Shown here in pieces: positions 51,882 through 59,502 of a stretch of DNA of 64,000 nucleotides. The notes below the pieces were generated by a model that was not told where the DNA came from, did not search any database, and saw only the letters and a list, made by a program, of their open reading frames with translations. The number at the start of each line of letters is the position of its first letter. Position 1 is the stretch's first letter. Position numbers and translations under genes: made by a program. Source of the DNA: JBFMFH01 sp964481395 (lineage in GTDB: Bacteria; Acidobacteriota; Vicinamibacteria; Vicinamibacterales; JAKQTR01); assembly GCA_964481395.1 (NCBI GenBank), contig CAYZYG010000005.1:1-64000 (forward strand). Direction: 5' to 3'.

Positions 51882-54133
51882 TACAAGATCCACGCGTACC
51901 CGACCTTCACGAAGAAGGTGCGGTTCTGCTGGCCGAGATCGATCCCGCGCGCGCCTTGCCAATTGTCCGAATAGCCGAGGAAGAGCACCGTCTGCGGATT
52001 GACCTTGTACGAGAACAGGTACTGCGAGAAGAGACGCCTGCTGCGGGATTCGATCGGGTAGATGTACAGGCCGGGATCTCTGCTGATGTCCGTGTACTGC
52101 AGGATCGCCCGCACGAACGTCCGGAGGTTCAGGTGGTAAACCGCCCTGAGCTGCGTGAGGTTGGCCTGGTAGAGGCGCCCCTCGTCAACCGAGAGCTGCT
52201 CGAGGCTGTGGCTGAGCGCCAGGCTCACCCGCGACGCGGGACGGTACTCGATGGCCGGACTGAAACGGAACGTGCTGGTCGCTTCGCGCGCGTTGGCGAA
52301 ATCGACGCCGCCGCCGAACCGTACTGACGCGGTGAGGTTCACGTCCCCCGTCGGCTTGATGCCGAAGCGGACCAGCGGGTTGGTGTAGGTGTACCGTTGG
52401 CCTTCGTACAGGGTCTCCCCGCGGGACACCTGCGCGTTGACCGCCGTCTGGTAGGGTCCGGTGTAGTTGACGAAGGGAACGAGGGCGCGATCCGTGACCG
52501 TCCAGCCGTCGGTCGCGGACTGCAGGGCCTGCAGTCCGACGTTGACGGTCGTGAACCAGCGACCCGCTCCGCCCCAGAACCGCCGCTGGATCAGGCCGAA
52601 CAGGTTCGTCGTGTCCACCCGGGGCACGAATCCGGTGTCGCTCCGGAACCCGCGATCGTACCGCTCGTACGAGCCCAGCCACACCCAGTTCCGGCTCACG
52701 TGCTGGTACTCGAGCCACGCCGCGTTGCCGCCGAACGCTCCGTCCGGTTGACCGTAGTCGTCAACGATCTCTTCCGGGTATCGCGTATCGCTCCGGATGT
52801 ACTGAACACGAAACTGCTCGGACGGCACGGGCCGGAAGAACAGGTCCACCCCGATCTGCCGGTTGTGGTAGTCGCCGCTCTCGCGCCCGGCATAGAGCGC
52901 GCCAATCGTCGACCCCACGCCGACATCCCGGCGGTATCGGGCCACCGTAGTCGTCACGTCGTCGTCCAGTGAGGCCGAGGCCGAACCCTGGTTTCCAGGG
53001 ACGATCAGGCTGTTGAACCGGTCGCGCGCGACGAAGACCCCGGTGGCGTTGGCGCCCTGTTTGTTGGTCAGCTTGGCGCCGAAGTAGGGGTCGGCGATCG
53101 TCCGGGTGAACACGGCCTGGATCGGCGTCGTGAAGAAGTCGAGCCCTTCGAGGAAGAACGGCCGCTTCTCGGGATAGAACAGCGCGAAGCGCTCGTTGAC
53201 GTCGAGCTGCGCCACATCGGCCTCGACCTGCGAAAAGTCGGGGTTGACCGCACCGTTGATCGTCAGGTTCGTGGTCGGGCTCCAGCGCCCCGTCACGCCG
53301 ACCTCGCCGGTCGAATCCTCCCTGACCAGCGGCTCACCCGGGGCCGGAGCGGCGTCGGTCCGGCGGTAAGTTCCGGTCGGATCCAGCTCCGCGTTGCGCC
53401 CGGGAGACAGGCCCTCGACCCCTTCGATCTTGTTCTCCTGGCACAGAATGCAGCCCTTGTTCCTGTCCGTGAAGCGTGACGAGATGCGATGCCGCACGTT
53501 GCGCGGCCAGGATCGGAACGCCTCGAAGCCCCAGGTCTGCGGACCACCGCCCCCTGGGAACCGAAGCTGCTTCAGCGGGAACGCGATCTCGACGACGTAG
53601 CCCTCGGCCGTGACGCGCCCGACCGAGTCCCAGATCATGTCCCACGAGAAATCTTCGACGCCGTCCTGCTCGCTGAAGATCGCGTCGGCCTGCACACCGA
53701 GGGGGTTGACGCGGAACTGGAACGCACGCCGCTCGTCGTTGAAGGTGTCGATCATCACCCCCACGTGGTCGTCCTGGATCAAGGTATCCGTGTCGTCCCG
53801 GTCCATCAGGTGCGCGCGGATGGCGGACGGGTCGGGGTCGAAGGCTCGAAAGGCCACATACAGGTTGGACCCGTCGTACGTCACGAGGCAGTCAGTGTCC
53901 ACGGGCGGCTTCGCGTTGTCGCCCGGCTGCCATTCGTACGGCAGAGGGATCACCACCGCATCGCGCCAGGCCGGCTCGTCGAGGACGCCGTCGACCCGGA
54001 TCGGAGACGTCGCCGGCGCGGTCTTGAACACGGCCGGAGGCGGAGCGGGCACCTGGGGCGCGGGCTCAGCGACGACGGGAACGGCGCACAGCAAGGCGGC
54101 GGCGGACAGGCGGACGACGAGCGAGCGGGTCAT
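51881..54133 (-). CDS. DUF5916-type protein: carbohydrate-binding family 9-like N-terminus with outer-membrane barrel
   Basis: Probable outer-membrane protein for polysaccharide or xenobiotic sensing or binding. ATG 54133 follows GGAGGT. After a signal peptide (LSAAALLCAVPVVA), residues about 35-225 form a CBM9-like domain: IRVDGVLDEPAW, VTYDGSNLYVAFRAFDPDP, DDHVGVMIDTFNDERRAFQFRVNPLGVQAD and EIAFPLKQLRFP. Residues about 240-750 are a DUF5916-like region with GVTGRWSPTTNLTINGAVNPDFSQVEADVAQLDVNERFALFYPEKRPFFLEG and many amphipathic strands, ending FFVKVGYAWIL. The 750-aa length fits. Two cysteines in CILCQENK are notable. It is separated from the tRNA by remnant sequence. Confidence 0.9.
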   Translation of the reverse strand: MTRSLVVRLSAAALLCAVPVVAEPAPQVPAPPPAVFKTAPATSPIRVDGVLDEPAWRDAVVIPLPYEWQPGDNAKPPVDTDCLVTYDGSNLYVAFRAFDPDPSAIRAHLMDRDDTDTLIQDDHVGVMIDTFNDERRAFQFRVNPLGVQADAIFSEQDGVEDFSWDMIWDSVGRVTAEGYVVEIAFPLKQLRFPGGGGPQTWGFEAFRSWPRNVRHRISSRFTDRNKGCILCQENKIEGVEGLSPGRNAELDPTGTYRRTDAAPAPGEPLVREDSTGEVGVTGRWSPTTNLTINGAVNPDFSQVEADVAQLDVNERFALFYPEKRPFFLEGLDFFTTPIQAVFTRTIADPYFGAKLTNKQGANATGVFVARDRFNSLIVPGNQGSASASLDDDVTTTVARYRRDVGVGSTIGALYAGRESGDYHNRQIGVDLFFRPVPSEQFRVQYIRSDTRYPEEIVDDYGQPDGAFGGNAAWLEYQHVSRNWVWLGSYERYDRGFRSDTGFVPRVDTTNLFGLIQRRFWGGAGRWFTTVNVGLQALQSATDGWTVTDRALVPFVNYTGPYQTAVNAQVSRGETLYEGQRYTYTNPLVRFGIKPTGDVNLTASVRFGGGVDFANAREATSTFRFSPAIEYRPASRVSLALSHSLEQLSVDEGRLYQANLTQLRAVYHLNLRTFVRAILQYTDISRDPGLYIYPIESRSRRLFSQYLFSYKVNPQTVLFLGYSDNWQGARGIDLGQQNRTFFVKVGYAWIL

Positions 54134-54170
54134 CGGACCTCCATGCCTGTCTTAGACGGAAGCCGGCCGA

Positions 54171-54340
54171 TTATGTTTGGTCGTCAGCGGCGTTCCACCG
54201 CCCGTCGAGCAGGCGGGCGACCAGCGCCTCCAGACGCGGGTAGTTGGCGGTGTCGTAGCCGATCATGCACGGCCGGACGACGCCCCTGCGGTCGATGATG
54301 TGAATCTGGGGAATGCCCGCCACCCTGTCATGGCGATCCT
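54171..54340 (-). pseudogene. C-terminal fragment of a TlpA/AhpC-TSA thioredoxin-like protein
   Basis: The frame ending at 54171 reads VAGIPQIHIIDRRGVVRPCMIGY then YPRLEALVARLLDGRW. This is the last strand-helix-helix of a thioredoxin-like protein (IPxxxIIDxxG). The redox CxxC half is gone; upstream the frame runs into the tRNA-Pro gene, so the protein is truncated at the tRNA boundary. Confidence 0.65.
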
Positions 54341-54379
54341 CCCGTAGGCCGGGATACAATAACAGGTCTCGCCTCCGGT

Positions 54380-54456
54380 CGGGGCGTAGCGCAGCCTGGT
54401 AGCGCACCTGCCTTGGGCGCAGGGGGTCGCTGGTTCGAATCCAGTCGCCCCGACCA
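54380..54456 (+). tRNA. tRNA-Pro (anticodon TGG)
   Basis: 77 bases fold as a tRNA. The acceptor CGGGGCG pairs with CGCCCCG, followed by discriminator A and encoded CCA. The D-arm is GCGCAGCCTGGTAGCGC, the anticodon stem CCTGC-CTTGGGC-GCAGG carries TGG, and the T-arm has GGTTCGAATCC. No introns. The antisense strand gives the well-known spurious reading GATGFEPATPC. Confidence 0.97.
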
Positions 54457-54563
54457 ACACATCACCTTCGTGTTCGCGTTGGTCGGGGCCACGTCTTCAG
54501 GCACGTCGCTCCGCCCTACCGGGCTCGCTCACAGGCTCGAATCCAGTCGCCCCGACCAACACA
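54435..54563. repeat. Duplicated tRNA-Pro 3' end (27-bp direct repeat) with intervening hairpin
   Basis: The 27 bases at 54435-54461 (T-arm to just past CCA) recur exactly at 54537-54563. In addition GCCCCGACCAAC (54447-54458) is inverted at 54478-54489, a perfect 12-base stem that includes the tRNA acceptor 3' strand and CCA. The layout resembles a tRNA att site after an integration event, but only 75 bases lie between the copies. Confidence 0.8.
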
Positions 54564-54568
54564 CCTCC

Positions 54569-55156
54569 CTACTTCTTCGGAACCTCAGCCCAGCCCCAGC
54601 CGCGCAAGTCGCCGACGGCGAACCCCACCGCCTGATCGGCGGGATATGCGGCGTCCAGCAGATCGCCGATGTCCCTTTTCACCGCCTCGGCCGGGCCATG
54701 ACAGCGGAGGCACATGTCGGCCAGCCCGATCGGACGCAGCACCCCGATCCGATCCCCAAGATCGACGACCTGCGGCTCGACGGCGGCAGCCTTTCGACCG
54801 GCTGCGGCCTCGACGAGCGCTTTCGCCCACTCGGGAGCGGCATTAGCCGGATTCCTCAGGCGATGACTCGTGCGCCCCACGGCCATGCCCTGCTCGCTCT
54901 TGATCTTCCTGGTGATCGTCTGCGCCTCATCGCGGCAGATGCCGACAGCCTGGCGGGGCCCGCCCTGCTCCATCGCCTGGCGCAACCGCGTCATCAGCGC
55001 GGCCTGCAGCGACTGCAGCGCCCGGCCGGCCCTCTCCACCGCTTGTGTGGTCTGCTGGTCTTGGGCCTGCGCACCGGTTGCGCTCCACCCGTGCTCAGCC
55101 GCCAAGCCGATGGTCCCGATGACCAGCCCCGTCGCCAGTGTCCGTGTCCAGTTCAC
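54569..55156 (-). CDS. DUF3365 (Tll0287-like) haem-binding protein
   Basis: Secreted c-type haem protein of the DUF3365 family, likely a redox or gas sensor domain. The start is GTG 55156 with GGAGAGG at six bases; TTG 55171 would overlap the ribosome site. A signal peptide (TLATGLVIGTIGLAAE) is followed by a mostly helical domain with EQGGPRQAVGICRDEAQTIT and GRTSHRLRNPANAAPEWAKAL. The haem motif CLRCHGPAEAV (Cys149, Cys152, His153) follows RPIGLADM. The C-terminus ends DLRGWGWAEVPKK. The 195-aa length is normal. Its stop lies six bases from the duplicated tRNA end. Confidence 0.88.
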   Translation of the reverse strand: MNWTRTLATGLVIGTIGLAAEHGWSATGAQAQDQQTTQAVERAGRALQSLQAALMTRLRQAMEQGGPRQAVGICRDEAQTITRKIKSEQGMAVGRTSHRLRNPANAAPEWAKALVEAAAGRKAAAVEPQVVDLGDRIGVLRPIGLADMCLRCHGPAEAVKRDIGDLLDAAYPADQAVGFAVGDLRGWGWAEVPKK

Positions 55157-55235
55157 GTTCGCCTCTCCCAAGTTGTCATCCGAATGATACGCGATCGCCG
55201 CCCTGCGTCGGGACGACCACTGACGGCCGACGATC

Positions 55236-55321
55236 GTGTCTGTCTCTGCCGCCTGTCACCGGCCCCTACCCTGTCGCCCGCTCTTCCCCGTCGCCTGCAC
55301 GCCCTGAGCGAAGTCGAAGGG
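55236..55321. repeat. Degenerate heptamer array M and palindromic CCCTGAGCGAAGTCGAAGGG motif
   Basis: A weak 7-nt periodicity (CCGCCTGT, ACCCTGTCGCC, CCGTCGCCT) fills the 270-base divergent space before ftcD. At 55302-55321 lies the sequence CCCTGAGCGAAGTCGAAGGG, a dispersed motif related to the internal part of the element at 20268. Nothing coding is visible in 55157-55426. Confidence 0.5.
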
Positions 55322-55426
55322 TCGCCTATCGCCTGAACCCTGTCTTCTTGACCGCTCCCCCCACCGGACGTACGCTGGCAGGCTGGTCCGATTGCCGACG
55401 CCGGCGGCTGGACGCGAGGAGCCCGC

Positions 55427-57103
55427 ATGTCACAACTGGTCGAATGTGTGCCGAATTTCTCCGAAGGGCGCGACCGCGCCATCATCGATGCGATCGCCTC
55501 CGCCCTGTCGGGTGTCAGCGGCGTGAAACTCCTGGACGTGGATCCCGGTGCCGACACGAACCGGACGGTCTACACGCTCGTCGGCCCGCCGGCCGCCGTG
55601 GCCGAAGCGGCGTTTCGCGGAGCCCGAAAAGCAACCGAGATCATCGACATGTCGTCCCACAAAGGAGCGCACCCTCGAATTGGCGCGCTCGACGTCTGCC
55701 CCTTCGTTCCGGTGTCCGGCATCACGATGGACGAATGCGCCGGGCTCGCCAGGGACGTCGGACGCCGGATCGGGGAGGAACTGGGCATCCCGATCTACTT
55801 CTACGAGCACGCCGCCGGGTCGGACGAGCGCCGGAGTCTCGCGAACATCCGCGCCGGGGAATACGAGGGACTGGCCAGCAAGCTCGAGGATCCCCGCTGG
55901 CTGCCCGACGCCGGTCCGGCCGTATTCAACGCCCGCTCCGGGGCCACGGTCGTCGGCGCCCGTGAGTTTCTCCTGGCCTACAACGTCAACGTCAACACGC
56001 GCGATCGCCGCCTCGCCAACGAGATCGCCCTGAACCTCCGCGAGGGCGGGCGCGCCCTGCGCGATGCGCACGGGGCCATCGTGCGCGACGCCAACGGGAA
56101 CAGCGTGAAGGTGCCGGGCCGGTTGAAGGCCGTGCGCGCCATCGGCTGGTACATCGAGCAGTACCGCCAGGCTCAGGTCTCGATCAACCTCCTCGACTAC
56201 AAGACGACGCCCCTCCATGTCGTCTTCGAAACGGCCCGGGAAGAAGCCGAGAAGCTCGGCCTCGTCGTGACGGGGTCGGAACTGGTGGGCCTGACGCCGC
56301 TGGAGCCGATGCTGGAGGCCGGCCGGTACTTCCTGCGCAAACAGGGCAAGTCGGCGGGCGTGCCGGAGCGCGACCTGGTCGAGATGGCGGTCCGCTCGCT
56401 GGGGCTCGATCAAGTGTCGCCCTTCGATCCGGAGAAGAAGGTCATCGAGTGCCACTTCCGGCCCGCCGCGCCGCTCGTGTCGATGGTGACGTCGCGCTTC
56501 GTCGACGAGGTCTCAACCGAATCGCCGGCTCCCGGCGGTGGATCGGTGTCAGCCCTGATGGGGAGTCTTGCCGCCGCGCTGGCGGTGATGGTGGCCAATC
56601 TGACGGTGGGCAAGAAGGGCTACGAACACGCCTGGGCGGACCTGGCCGGGACCGCCGTGGAGGGGCAGCGAATCAAGGACGCGCTCCTCCGCGCCGTGGA
56701 TGAGGACACCGACGCGTTCAACCGGGTCATGGACGCCATGCGCCTGCCGAAAGGCACGCCGGAACAGGCCGCCGCGCGGGCGGATGCCATCGACGCCGCC
56801 AACAGACAGGCAGCCGAGGTTCCGCTCCGAACGGCCCGGCTGTGTCTCGATGCCCTGCGTCTGGCGCACGCGGCCGCGGCGCGCGGCAACCGCAACTCGG
56901 CATCGGATGCTGGCGTGGCGGCACTCGCCGCCCGCGCGGGAGCCGAGGGCGCCGTCCTCAACGTGCGCATCAACCTCAACGCCATCTCGGATGAGGCCTT
57001 CCGGGCGGCGTGCGCGGACGAGGGCGAGCGCATCGTCGCCGACGCGCGGCGGCAGTGCGACGACGTGCAGGCCCTGGTCGGCTCGACGTTCAGACGGGAC
57101 TGA
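55427..57103 (+). CDS. ftcD: Glutamate formimidoyltransferase/formimidoyl-THF cyclodeaminase (bifunctional FtcD)
   Basis: Bifunctional enzyme of histidine degradation. It transfers the formimino group from N-formimino-glutamate to tetrahydrofolate, releases ammonia and forms methenyl-THF. ATG 55427 has AGGAG. The transferase domain (1-~330) includes CVPNFSEGRD, SSHKGAHPRIGALDVCPFVP with catalytic His82, and YFYEHA. The cyclodeaminase domain (about 350-558) has ESPAPGGGSVSALMGSLAAALAVMVANLT and a four-helix bundle with GNRNSASDAGVAAL. The 558-aa length is that of the fused form. No other hut genes are in the window. The stop codon region overlaps the convergent phosphofructokinase by 14 bases. 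Confidence 0.95.
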   Translation: MSQLVECVPNFSEGRDRAIIDAIASALSGVSGVKLLDVDPGADTNRTVYTLVGPPAAVAEAAFRGARKATEIIDMSSHKGAHPRIGALDVCPFVPVSGITMDECAGLARDVGRRIGEELGIPIYFYEHAAGSDERRSLANIRAGEYEGLASKLEDPRWLPDAGPAVFNARSGATVVGAREFLLAYNVNVNTRDRRLANEIALNLREGGRALRDAHGAIVRDANGNSVKVPGRLKAVRAIGWYIEQYRQAQVSINLLDYKTTPLHVVFETAREEAEKLGLVVTGSELVGLTPLEPMLEAGRYFLRKQGKSAGVPERDLVEMAVRSLGLDQVSPFDPEKKVIECHFRPAAPLVSMVTSRFVDEVSTESPAPGGGSVSALMGSLAAALAVMVANLTVGKKGYEHAWADLAGTAVEGQRIKDALLRAVDEDTDAFNRVMDAMRLPKGTPEQAAARADAIDAANRQAAEVPLRTARLCLDALRLAHAAAARGNRNSASDAGVAALAARAGAEGAVLNVRINLNAISDEAFRAACADEGERIVADARRQCDDVQALVGSTFRRD

Positions 57104-58436
57104 CGCCCTCGGCGGCGGTCGTCGGCCTCGCCGACTCCTCTTCCACGAACCCGTGCATGTCGGGATCGACCTTCAGGCGCGGGGGCTCCATCTGGACCAG
57201 GTATTCGAATTCCCGGCGGAACTCGCTCAGCTTGAGACTGCACGTGGCGGCCAGCTTCGCCAGCTGGTGCGGGTCGGCGAAATCCTCGCGGCGCAGGCGC
57301 AGCATGTAGCTGCGCGCAATGGCATAGCGTTCGGAGTGGATGTCGACCAGACGGATCCGCGTCTTCCCGGTCGCCGGATCGAACAACTCGGTGAACGGGA
57401 TGGGCACGAAGTGCCCGCCCTGCATCGACACCATCGCGGCGTTGCCGCCGGCGAGGATGTACTTGGCCGCGGAGTAGCCCAGATCCCGCGTGTACTCCAT
57501 GTCGAACGGGATGGGATCCGTGCACCGCAGCTCGTAGCCGACGTTCTTGGCGACGAGCGTGACTTTGAGGCCGAACTCCTTCAGCCGCCGCGCCACCTGG
57601 GCCTTGAGGATCTCGCCCAGGTTCACCTCGGCGACCCTGACGTTGCCGTGCGCATCCCGCTCCACGTCTTCGAGCTCAGCCAGGTCCTTCGGGTCGAGGT
57701 CGATCACCATGCCCTCGGCCACGACCGCGACGCCGTCCCGGCGACCATAGCTCAGCCGCTTGATGATGGCCCCGGCCAGCGTGTCGACGATGTACTTCAA
57801 CCGGATGTTCGCGCTGCCGAATTCCTCGGGCACGAGGGTGAGCGTGGCGCCGGCGGCCTTCCCGATGCCGAGGGCCAGGTGGCCGGCCTTGCGTCCCATG
57901 GCGATGACGAAATACCACCGGGATGCCGTTTCGGCGTCCACCATGAGGTTCCGCACCAGCTCGGCGCCGTGGTGACGGGCCGTCTGGAACCCGAACGTAT
58001 CGACGGTCGGCGGCAGGTCCAGATCGTTGTCAATCGTCTTCGGCACGTGCACGACCCGGATGCGACCGTCCGCCTTGTCGTGCAGCCGCATGGCCGACAG
58101 CGCCGTGTCGTCACCGCCGATGGTGATGAGCATGCCGACGTCGAGCCGGAGCAGCGACAGCACGGCGTTCTCGAGATGCGTCGGGTCCTTGGTCGGGTTC
58201 GCGCGCGAAGTCCCGATGCGCGATCCGCCCCTGAAGTGGTGCCGCCGAACGTCCTCAATCGTCAGGGGTGAGACGTGCTCGATGTCTCCCTGCATCAACC
58301 ACTCGAAGCCGTCATGCACGCCGATGACGTCGACGCCTTCCAGCGAGGCCCTGATCGTCGCCGCGCTGATGACGCTGTTGATGCCCGGGGCCGGCCCGCC
58401 GCCGACCAGAATCGCGAGTTTGTCGGGATGGTGCAC
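57090..58436 (-). CDS. 6-phosphofructokinase, PPi-dependent type
   Basis: Glycolytic phosphofructokinase of group A. The GTG start at 58436 has GGAGG. Motifs are VGGGPAPGIN (phosphate-donor loop), ITIGGDDTALSAMRL with Asp110 and VPKTIDNDLDLP with Lys133. A second Asp after GGD, with the PKTIDNDL lysine, marks the pyrophosphate-using type; ATP enzymes usually have GGDGS. VAMGR-like AMGRKAGHLALG and VAEGM bind fructose-6-phosphate. The 448-aa length fits PPi-PFK. It shares a convergent 14-base overlap with ftcD. PPi dependence is inferred from motifs and needs an assay. Confidence 0.92.
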   Translation of the reverse strand: MHHPDKLAILVGGGPAPGINSVISAATIRASLEGVDVIGVHDGFEWLMQGDIEHVSPLTIEDVRRHHFRGGSRIGTSRANPTKDPTHLENAVLSLLRLDVGMLITIGGDDTALSAMRLHDKADGRIRVVHVPKTIDNDLDLPPTVDTFGFQTARHHGAELVRNLMVDAETASRWYFVIAMGRKAGHLALGIGKAAGATLTLVPEEFGSANIRLKYIVDTLAGAIIKRLSYGRRDGVAVVAEGMVIDLDPKDLAELEDVERDAHGNVRVAEVNLGEILKAQVARRLKEFGLKVTLVAKNVGYELRCTDPIPFDMEYTRDLGYSAAKYILAGGNAAMVSMQGGHFVPIPFTELFDPATGKTRIRLVDIHSERYAIARSYMLRLRREDFADPHQLAKLAATCSLKLSEFRREFEYLVQMEPPRLKVDPDMHGFVEEESARPTTAAEGVSPV

Positions 58437-58457
58437 GTCGTTGCCTCCGCGCCTATT

Positions 58458-59495
58458 CTACGTGCTTCGAGACCGGGATTCACCCGATGCGCCACCGGCT
58501 CCGAATCCGACGGTCATCGGCCGCCCCTCACGCGCCGATCGGTGAAGGGCCTCCAGGACCGCCACGTTCGCGCGGCTGTCAGCCAATGGGATGGCGGGAG
58601 CCGCACGGTCGAGCACCGCCGCGGCCATGTCCTCGATCTCACCCGCATAGGGTTCCTGCGACCCGCCGTCGATGGTCCGACGCCCGGCGTCCGTGATCCA
58701 CTCGTAGCTGGCCGCCACGCCGGGCTTGAACGGGTTCGGCACGACGATGGTCCCCCCGGTGCCGACCAGTTCCATCGCCGCACGGAAAGGCGTCCGGAAG
58801 CTGCAGTCGATCGACGCGTGCAGGCTGCCGGGGAACCGGAGCAGGCCGACGAATGTCTCGTCGACCCCGGTCTCGCCGGCCTGCTGCCAGCCAACAACCT
58901 CCACGGGCTCCGCGCCAGCCGCGACCCGGGCGTAGCCGACCGGATAGCAGCCCACGTCCCAGAGACAGCCGCCGCCGAGCGCAGGGTCCCACCGCACGTC
59001 GGGCCAGCGTTCGTGTCTGAAGGTGAACGATCCTCTGATGATCCGCAGGTCTCCAATCGCTCCCGCTCGCACCGCTGCGACGACCGCGGAGGTCAGCGGG
59101 TGGTGGCGGTACATGAACGCCTCGACCGCGACCAGCCCGTGACGGCGCGCTGTGGCGTCGATCGTATCGACATCCTCAGGGGTCAGCGCGAGCGGCTTCT
59201 CGCACAGGACGTGCTTGCCTGACTCCAGTGCGCGGACGGTCCACTTCGCGTGCAGGCCATTCGGCAGCGGGATGTAGATGACATCGACGTCCGGCGCGGC
59301 CAGGAGGCTCTCGTAGGACCCGAAGGCGCGCCCGATTCCCCACTCCCGCGCGTACGCCGCGGCGCGGGCCTGCGTTCGGCTCGCCACGGCGACGAGCCGG
59401 TTCCGCACCGATGCGCGCAGCGGCGGGATGACCGACCGGTTGATCCGGGCGGTCCCCAGGAGGCCCCAGCGAAGGACGCGATCCGTACCCCGCAT
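58458..59495 (-). CDS. Gfo/Idh/MocA family oxidoreductase
   Basis: NAD(P)-dependent oxidoreductase acting on sugars or related alcohols. ATG 59495 begins MRGTDRVLRWGLLGTARINRSVIPPL, the Rossmann start with a slightly modified GxGxxA. IPLPNGLHAKWTVRALESGKHVLCEKPLALTPED carries the catalytic EKP motif. EAFMYRHHP and GGGCLWDVGCYPV form the substrate-side domain. The 345-aa length is normal. It begins eight bases after the stop of the HExxH lipoprotein gene and may be co-transcribed with it, although the functions do not obviously match. A 21-base gap to phosphofructokinase completes a minus-strand run. Confidence 0.9.
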   Translation of the reverse strand: MRGTDRVLRWGLLGTARINRSVIPPLRASVRNRLVAVASRTQARAAAYAREWGIGRAFGSYESLLAAPDVDVIYIPLPNGLHAKWTVRALESGKHVLCEKPLALTPEDVDTIDATARRHGLVAVEAFMYRHHPLTSAVVAAVRAGAIGDLRIIRGSFTFRHERWPDVRWDPALGGGCLWDVGCYPVGYARVAAGAEPVEVVGWQQAGETGVDETFVGLLRFPGSLHASIDCSFRTPFRAAMELVGTGGTIVVPNPFKPGVAASYEWITDAGRRTIDGGSQEPYAGEIEDMAAAVLDRAAPAIPLADSRANVAVLEALHRSAREGRPMTVGFGAGGASGESRSRST

Positions 59496-59502
59496 GAGCC
59501 CG

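Noticed and set aside
54263..54460. Small minus-strand frame starting MLVGATGFEPATPCAQ
   Set aside because: This is the antisense of tRNA-Pro, a classic spurious protein.
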